Positions 59,379 through 64,000 of a DNA stretch of 64,000 bases are shown piece by piece. The notes below the pieces were generated by a model. The model saw only the letters and a program-made list of their open reading frames with translations. It was not told the DNA's origin and searched no databases. A program made the position numbers and the translations under genes. Position 1 is the stretch's first letter; every line of letters begins with the position of its first letter. This DNA is from Nocardiopsis alborubida (GTDB lineage Bacteria > Actinomycetota > Actinomycetes > Streptosporangiales > Streptosporangiaceae). The stretch covers positions 98,717-162,716 of the forward strand of contig NZ_JAAXPG010000018.1 in NCBI RefSeq assembly GCF_012396365.1, written 5' to 3'.

Positions 59379-61394
59379 TTACCGGGTGGTGACGGGACAC
59401 TCGGTGACCAGGACCTCGAAGAGGTCGACGCGGGGCAGCGCGACGTCCTCCCCGACCGCCAGGGACGTGTCGGCGCGCAGGGCGTGTGAGGGCTGGTGCG
59501 ACCACCACGGCACCCGCAGGCGGCGCCCCTCGACCGGCAGCGGTGCGCGGAACCCCTGGGGCACGGCGCCGGAGTGGTTGACCAGGTGGACCACTCCCCC
59601 GGCCTCCGAGACGCCCAGGACCACCTCGACCTGCTCGGGGAGGTCGGTGTCGACCCGGACCGGGCCGCTCGCGGTGCGCAGCGCGGCCTCGACGAACACG
59701 TCCCGGTGCCCGCTCAGGCCCAGCTGGTGGTACGCCCTGCCCGGTGTCCAGGGCAGCACGGCCACCCGGCCGAGCCCGTGGGCGCGCCACAGTGCGCCGG
59801 GGTGGTCGAGGAGAAGGTGGCCGTGGCACTTCTCGGGTGGGCCGTAGGGAGCCCGGGACAGCACCGGGAGGTCGGTGTCGGCGTCCGCGACGGGCTCGAC
59901 CACGTGGAAGGCGCCCACGACGGGGAGGTCGCCCCCGCGTCGCGCGTCGTCCCGGCCGGGGCGGCGCAGGTGCAGCGAGCGCACGGACTCGACTGTGTCC
60001 CGGACCGCCGTCCTGCGCAGTACCGGCGAGCCCTGGATCAGGGAGGCGTCGCCGTCGAACCCGCTCGTCCCGGTGGCGAGCACGCCTCCGCCCTCCTCGG
60101 CGTAGCGGCCCAGGGAGTCGACCGCCTCCCGGTCCAACGGTCCCAGGTCGGGCAGGACGACCAGCCCGTAGTCCCCCAACCGGCCCTGGCGGTCGACGTC
60201 GGGGACACGAGGCTCGGGCAGGACGTCGAAGGGGATGTGCCGTTCGAGGAGCGCCGAGTACAGTCCCCGGAACTCGTGGACGGCCTCCTCGAACCGGGCG
60301 GGGGCGAGCTTGAGCGGGTCCGGCCGGACGAGGAGGACACGGGCCGCGGACACCAGGTCCTGGTAGAACCCGCCGTGGTCGCGGTGGAACCGGGTCAGCT
60401 CACCGGCCACGTCGAGGCACTCGTAGGTGACGTCGTCCGGGGTCCCCATGATGTACGTGGAGGGGTTGGCGCCCCGTGAGACGGCCTGGACCAGGTACTG
60501 GGCGAAGTGGTGGGGCTCCTCGCCCGCCAGGCGGTAGGGCATGTCGACGAAGCCCACGGCGTTGGTGAGCACGGGCACCCCGGGCCGGTACGTCCGGGCC
60601 GCGCTGACGTGCTCAGCGGTCCTGTGGTGCCACAGGGTGCGTCCGACGGCGTTGTTGGCCTCGTGGAAGACGATGTCGGCGCGGTCGCCGAGGATGAGCG
60701 GCGCCTCGGGCCGACGTGCGCTGACGTGGTCGCGCACGCGGGAGGTCAGGTCGTCGAGCACCGCCTCCGTGAACCGCTTCCACACCTGGTAGGCGGGGGA
60801 CGCGGGTCCGGTCGGCATCTCGACACCGGGCGCGAAGGCCGCGAACGCCCGCTGGCAGGGCAGGCAGTGGCACGTCCCCCGGTGGACACCGCTGTAGTCG
60901 ACCTCGTTGAAGGACATCCAGTTGAAGAAGAACCCGTCCACGGGGTAGCGGTCCAGGACCTCGTCGACCACCTCCAGGAGGCGGTGCTGGTAGTAGTCCC
61001 CGCTGGGGCACACGCTGGTCAGGCCGTTGTAGACCTGCTGCGTCCCGTCGGCCCCCGTGAAGCACCACTCCGGGTGGCGCTCGGCCCGGCGGTGGTCGAC
61101 CTTGGAGAAGTCCATGCGGGCCAGGACCCGCACCCCCCTCTCCCGGGCGGCCGCCACCGCGTCGCCCACGAGGTCTCCCGAGGGGCGCCGGTCCAGCGCG
61201 GGGTTGCGGGTCTGGAACTCCAGTTCCGTGGGGTAGTTGGACACGATGCCGCCGACGCTGAGGAGCCAGGCACGCGCGCCGAAGTCCTCCAGGTAGTCGA
61301 GGACCCGGTCGACGTCGAGGGGTGCGTCGACCTCCCTGAGGTTGGTCTGGAACATCTGGAAGGGCCGGTGCCACCACAGGCTCTGCCCGGTCAT
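59379..61394 (-). CDS. GHL6-type glycoside hydrolase-like protein, second copy
   Basis: 671 residues from ATG 61394, overlapping the preceding stop (ATGA). TIM-barrel N-terminal domain (~1-330: WWHRPFQMFQTNLREVDAPLDVDRVLDYLEDFGARAWLLSVGGIVSNYPTELEFQTRN ... VRVLARMDFSKVDHRRAERHPEWCFTGADG ... PVDGFFFNWMSFNEVDYSG ... HCLPCQRAFAAF), then a GH42-like trimerisation/glutamine-amidotransferase-like domain (~350-470) and a C-terminal beta domain. The GFFFNWMSFNE segment carries the position where GH42-like enzymes have the acid/base. Weakly similar in outline to the upstream protein, so a diverged tandem pair. Substrate unknown; no signal peptide, so intracellular. Confidence 0.8.
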   Translation of the reverse strand: MTGQSLWWHRPFQMFQTNLREVDAPLDVDRVLDYLEDFGARAWLLSVGGIVSNYPTELEFQTRNPALDRRPSGDLVGDAVAAARERGVRVLARMDFSKVDHRRAERHPEWCFTGADGTQQVYNGLTSVCPSGDYYQHRLLEVVDEVLDRYPVDGFFFNWMSFNEVDYSGVHRGTCHCLPCQRAFAAFAPGVEMPTGPASPAYQVWKRFTEAVLDDLTSRVRDHVSARRPEAPLILGDRADIVFHEANNAVGRTLWHHRTAEHVSAARTYRPGVPVLTNAVGFVDMPYRLAGEEPHHFAQYLVQAVSRGANPSTYIMGTPDDVTYECLDVAGELTRFHRDHGGFYQDLVSAARVLLVRPDPLKLAPARFEEAVHEFRGLYSALLERHIPFDVLPEPRVPDVDRQGRLGDYGLVVLPDLGPLDREAVDSLGRYAEEGGGVLATGTSGFDGDASLIQGSPVLRRTAVRDTVESVRSLHLRRPGRDDARRGGDLPVVGAFHVVEPVADADTDLPVLSRAPYGPPEKCHGHLLLDHPGALWRAHGLGRVAVLPWTPGRAYHQLGLSGHRDVFVEAALRTASGPVRVDTDLPEQVEVVLGVSEAGGVVHLVNHSGAVPQGFRAPLPVEGRRLRVPWWSHQPSHALRADTSLAVGEDVALPRVDLFEVLVTECPVTTR

Positions 61395-63508
61395 GCCCGC
61401 TCACCCCGGATCCACGTGAGGCGGACGGCCTCCATCAGGTCCGCCGAGCCCACGGTGACCTCGGCCCGCCCCGCGCGGATGCGTACCGGGACGTCGGAGT
61501 CGGCGACCAGGAGGCGGGCGCGGGCGCCCACCGCGCCCTCCGGCAGGGCGACCGAGACCTCCTGTTCGGGGAGCGGGATGATCTCGCGCATGGGCCCCTT
61601 GAGTGCCATGGGGTTGGTGAGGTTCACAAGCACCGCGACGACCGACTCCGTGTCCTCCCAGAGCGCGAGGTCGACCAGGCCCCGGCCGCGGACCCGCACC
61701 CGTTCCGGTTCCCCGAGGGCCCAGCGGACGGCGTTGGCGACGAGTGCCCCGTGGTCGGGCTGGAGCGCCTCCCAGAACAGGGAACCGAGGTTGAAGGCCA
61801 CATAGACGGAGCGTCCGCCTCCGGGCAGCTCCCGGGCGACCAGGGCCGGACTCCCGGGTTCCTCGCGCGGGTACACCTCCTCCATCGGCAGGTCGGGGTA
61901 GTCCGGTACGAAGCGCAGGGGCACGTCGGTACCCGGACGGGCGGTCACACCGATGAGCTCGGTGCCGCCGATGATCCGCTCCGCCCCCTCGAACCCGCCC
62001 GTGGTGGGGTGCTCGCCGGTGAGTGCGACGTAGTTGTTCCTGACCGGACCCCGCACCGGCATGCTCAGGTCCACGCCGAACACGTCGGCGAGCCCGAAGT
62101 TGGCCCGCGGGGTTCCGTACTCGTCGTCCAGGGAGGAGCGGTGGGCGGCGACGACGCTCCCGCCCGACTCGGCGAAGGTCCGGATCGCCCGGCACTGGTC
62201 CTGGCTCAACCGCTCGGCGTCGGGAAGGACGAGGACCCTGAACCGGCCGAGTTCACTCTCGGTCAGGTTCTGCTCCGCGACGATCTCGAAGGGGACGCGG
62301 GCCTCGACCAGGGCGTGGTAGAAGCCGTCCTCGTGCGAGCGTCCCCTCTCCGGTCCGCCCGTCTCCAGGAGCGCCACGTCCGCCGTGATACGGCGACCGG
62401 CGAGTTCGGGCTCCAGGCGCTCGTGGAGCGCGAAGGCCTCGGCGACGGGGCGCACCCACCGGCGGTCGGGCACCATGCCGTTGAACTTGGTGAACCACGG
62501 GAACGCGCCCTGCGCGAAGCCGTCGACGATCCACATGGTCGTCTCGGCTCCGGGCGAGACCGAGTCCTTCCAGCGGTGCTGGTGGTGCTCGGGACCGATG
62601 GAGGTGATGAGCCCGACCGGCCTGTCCCGGAAGACCGCCCGGCTCCGTTTGCCGTTGCGGCCGGCCGACCAGGGCGCCTCCACCCCGGAACGGCCCTGCT
62701 TGTCGATGAGGAAGAACGGGAAGTGCCTGGCCAGCATGTCGCGGTCGAGGTCACGCGCGGCGATGCTGCCCAGGTTGGGGATGAAGCGGGCGTGCGGGCG
62801 GATGTCGCGTACCGCCTGGTCCCACAGGCTCACCAGGTCGCTCAGCTTGCGCCTGCGCCACACCACGTAGGCGCGCCAGGCGGGGTCGGAGGTATCACCC
62901 TCCCGGCGCGGCAGGTCGAACCCCGTCTCGTCGCGGAAGCTGCGCAGCGCCGCCTCGCTGTAGGAGATGCCGTGGCCCTGCCAGCGGTTGGCGAAGACGG
63001 CGTCCACGTCGTACCGGGTGACGATCTCCCGGGCGACCTCGGTGATGAATTCCCGGTTGTAGGGACCGAACGGGCAGGTCAGCCAGATGCCGGGGTACCC
63101 CCAGTGCTCCACCGGACTGCCGTCGGCGGTACGCGCCAGCCACTCGGGGTTGGCGCGTGCGGCGTCGGCGTGGACGGCGTGGGGGTCCACCCTGGCCATG
63201 ACGTGCATGCCCAGGCCGCGCGCTCCGTCGACCAGGGCGCCGAAGGGGTCGGTGTCGCCGAGGTGGACGCTCCGGTGGTGGTGCGGGATGTCCGTCGGAT
63301 AGAAGGCGACGTACCCGCCCGCGCTGATGCAGGCCGCGTTGGACCTGCTCTCGCGCATGACGTCGATCCAGAAGTCGGGGTCGAAGCGCCCGGGGTCGTT
63401 CTCGGTCAGCGTGAGCTGTGTCCAGCGCGTCGCGCCCAGATGCCAGTCGGCCCTGCGCGGCGCGCTGGCCGCGGTCTCGGGCCCGCTCTCCGTCACACCC
63501 TGTGCCAT
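61391..63508 (-). CDS. GHL6-type glycoside hydrolase-like protein with GH42 trimerisation domain
   Basis: 705 residues from ATG 63508 (AGAGGA 8 nt upstream; the in-frame sequence up to 63715 crosses the operator and is non-coding). N-terminal TIM barrel (~30-350: RESRSNAACISAGGYVAFYPTDIPHHHRS ... GLGMHVMARVDPHAVHADAARANPEWLARTADGSPVEHWGYPGIWLTCPFGPYNREFITEVAREIVTRYDVDAVFANRWQGHGISYSE), a flavodoxin-like GH42 trimerisation domain (~430-600: VLVLPDAERLSQDQCRAIRTFAESGGSVVAAHRSSLDDEYG) and a beta-sandwich tail. This family (hypothetical glycosyl hydrolase 6/alpha-amylase-like) is largely uncharacterised. First gene of the sugar-use operon behind the 63597-63636 operator. Confidence 0.82.
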   Translation of the reverse strand: MAQGVTESGPETAASAPRRADWHLGATRWTQLTLTENDPGRFDPDFWIDVMRESRSNAACISAGGYVAFYPTDIPHHHRSVHLGDTDPFGALVDGARGLGMHVMARVDPHAVHADAARANPEWLARTADGSPVEHWGYPGIWLTCPFGPYNREFITEVAREIVTRYDVDAVFANRWQGHGISYSEAALRSFRDETGFDLPRREGDTSDPAWRAYVVWRRRKLSDLVSLWDQAVRDIRPHARFIPNLGSIAARDLDRDMLARHFPFFLIDKQGRSGVEAPWSAGRNGKRSRAVFRDRPVGLITSIGPEHHQHRWKDSVSPGAETTMWIVDGFAQGAFPWFTKFNGMVPDRRWVRPVAEAFALHERLEPELAGRRITADVALLETGGPERGRSHEDGFYHALVEARVPFEIVAEQNLTESELGRFRVLVLPDAERLSQDQCRAIRTFAESGGSVVAAHRSSLDDEYGTPRANFGLADVFGVDLSMPVRGPVRNNYVALTGEHPTTGGFEGAERIIGGTELIGVTARPGTDVPLRFVPDYPDLPMEEVYPREEPGSPALVARELPGGGRSVYVAFNLGSLFWEALQPDHGALVANAVRWALGEPERVRVRGRGLVDLALWEDTESVVAVLVNLTNPMALKGPMREIIPLPEQEVSVALPEGAVGARARLLVADSDVPVRIRAGRAEVTVGSADLMEAVRLTWIRGERA

Positions 63509-63596
63509 GTGGCTGGTCCTCTCGTCTGCTCGGCCGCCGCGGCCGCGGCTCGGCTTGCGCGCCCGAGGCGCTCCGCGACGGAGGCAGGACAGTATA

Positions 63597-63636
63597 GGCA
63601 CATTGTCAGTCAAGATTTCAAGACTGACAATGTGCC
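63597..63636 (-). promoter_or_regulatory. 15-bp perfect inverted-repeat operator of the sugar operon
   Basis: GGCACATTGTCAGTC (63597-63611) and GACTGACAATGTGCC (63622-63636) are exact reverse complements separated by AAGATTTCAA. Leftward promoter elements TTGAAA/TTGACT and TATACT (about 63593) lie within or next to it, so binding would block transcription of the hydrolase-transporter operon. The GTCAG half also appears near the gntR operator, making the FCD-GntR protein the likely ligand. Confidence 0.75.
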
Positions 63637-63873
63637 CAGGAGAGGTGTTCGGATGAGGAGGTGTTCCGCGGAGGCTTTCGGACCAGCGAGCGGCCGTCCG
63701 GGCGACCTCTCGCAAGACGGTTCGCGCAGATCAGCCTGGTCGGCTTTTCAAGCGGAATCGGCGCGGCGAGAGGCAGCCCGGTGCCCGCGGTGAGACCGGG
63801 GCCGCAGGCTCTCCGTTGGGGGTGGTGGAGGGCGACGGGCGGGACCGAGACGATCCGAGGAACACGCCCTAGC
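63637..63873. other. Intergenic, no supported gene
   Basis: 237 nt of ordinary composition between the operator and the putative IS end. I see no gene or RNA. Confidence 0.4.
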
Positions 63874-63923
63874 TGTATTGACCACTGAGGTTGGTAACAC
63901 CCACCCCACCTGACACACACAAA

Positions 63924-63980
63924 GAGGGCCTCCGGTAACGGTGTGGATTGCGACATCTACCACCGGACCGGAAGGCCCTC
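63924..63980 (+). promoter_or_regulatory. Hairpin that hides the transposase ribosome-binding site
   Basis: GAGGGCCTCCGGT (63924-63936) pairs with ACCGGAAGGCCCTC (63967-63980), one-base offset. The right arm contains the GGAAGG Shine-Dalgarno of the ATG at 63982. Such a fold limits translation when transcripts read in from outside the element. Confidence 0.55.
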
Positions 63981-63981
63981 G

Positions 63982-64000
63982 ATGCCCCACACTACCCACG
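63982..64000 (+). CDS. Transposase, first six codons only
   Basis: ATG 63982 preceded by GGAAGG at 6 nt; visible peptide MPHTTH. Truncated by the window edge. Assignment as an IS481-family transposase relies on the IS-end features upstream. Confidence 0.4.

Larger units (their letters stand above)
63874..64000 (+). mobile_element. Left end of a probable IS481-family element, truncated by the window
   Basis: The putative terminal sequence TGTATTGACCACTGAGGTTGG starts directly after CCTAGC (63868-63873), matching the NCTAGN target preference of IS481-family elements and their TGT-type ends. A short leader then leads to a start codon at 63982 encoding MPHTTH, the type of start seen in IS481 transposases. 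The right end and the bulk of the transposase are outside the window, so this rests on pattern only. Confidence 0.5.

Noticed and set aside
1..64000. CRISPR arrays, rRNA genes, polyketide or peptide-synthetase clusters
   Set aside because: No regularly spaced repeats, no rRNA signatures and no multi-module synthases are present in the window.

Overview
The window is very GC-rich DNA with frequent GTG starts, long meaningless antisense reading frames and gene families typical of filamentous actinomycetes: a GH20 hexosaminidase under a DasR-type operator, an SSI-like protease inhibitor, a DUF2510 protein, a PimB/MgtA-like mannosyltransferase, and a sugar ABC importer with no ATPase of its own. 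I infer a Nocardiopsis-like member of the Nocardiopsaceae. Genus is an inference; no rRNA lies in the window.

Region by region. 0-1.7 kb: a membrane-anchored class I methyltransferase and a truncated downstream gene. 2.5-10.7 kb: Fe/Mn superoxide dismutase, a MocR regulator divergent from an ABM-like protein, an exported SGNH hydrolase convergent with ornithine aminotransferase, and an acyl-CoA ligase. 11.1-16.1 kb: a DUF368-DedA pair (both families implicated in undecaprenyl-phosphate recycling), a TPP riboswitch with thiD, an AGCS amino-acid carrier and a DUF6457 protein. 16.3-23.1 kb: two GT4 glycosyltransferases, a class I aminotransferase divergent from a LysR regulator, and an EamA transporter. 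23.3-31.7 kb: GH20 hexosaminidase with a dre site, a fold-III PLP deaminase, an exported GDPD, a secreted acidic protein and a gamma-glutamyltransferase homologue. 32-38.6 kb: NlpC/P60 hydrolase, a small PolA-like polymerase, a Phd/RelE toxin-antitoxin pair, a 2-hydroxyacid dehydrogenase, a TrmH methyltransferase and an SSI-like inhibitor. 39-46.7 kb: two paralogous membrane-anchored substrate-binding/vWA proteins, a hypothetical gene, a repeat-rich DUF2510 membrane protein, and oligoribonuclease.

46.8-53.1 kb is the most unusual part. A tRNA-His gene and its terminator are followed 6.2 kb later by a degenerate copy of the same tRNA 3' end plus terminator, as expected for the two att sites of an integrated element. 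Between them lie a YciI-UPF0158 fusion and a tightly coupled three-gene operon: an NrtR-like NUDIX/winged-helix regulator under a palindrome-covered leaderless promoter, a PNP/MTAN-fold nucleosidase with a C-terminal extension, and a four-TM protein. The last two share an almost identical GVQAGHV peptide. I read this as a candidate nucleotide-depleting conflict or immune system whose partners assemble through a shared, possibly amyloid-like, motif.

53.5-64 kb: an exported DNRLRE-like protein with an odd C-terminus, then a carbohydrate-use locus (FCD-type GntR regulator, two sugar ABC permeases, a Tat/lipobox binding protein, two GHL6-type glycoside hydrolase-like proteins) behind a perfect 15-bp inverted-repeat operator. 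The window ends inside what looks like the left end of an IS481-family element inserted at CTAG.
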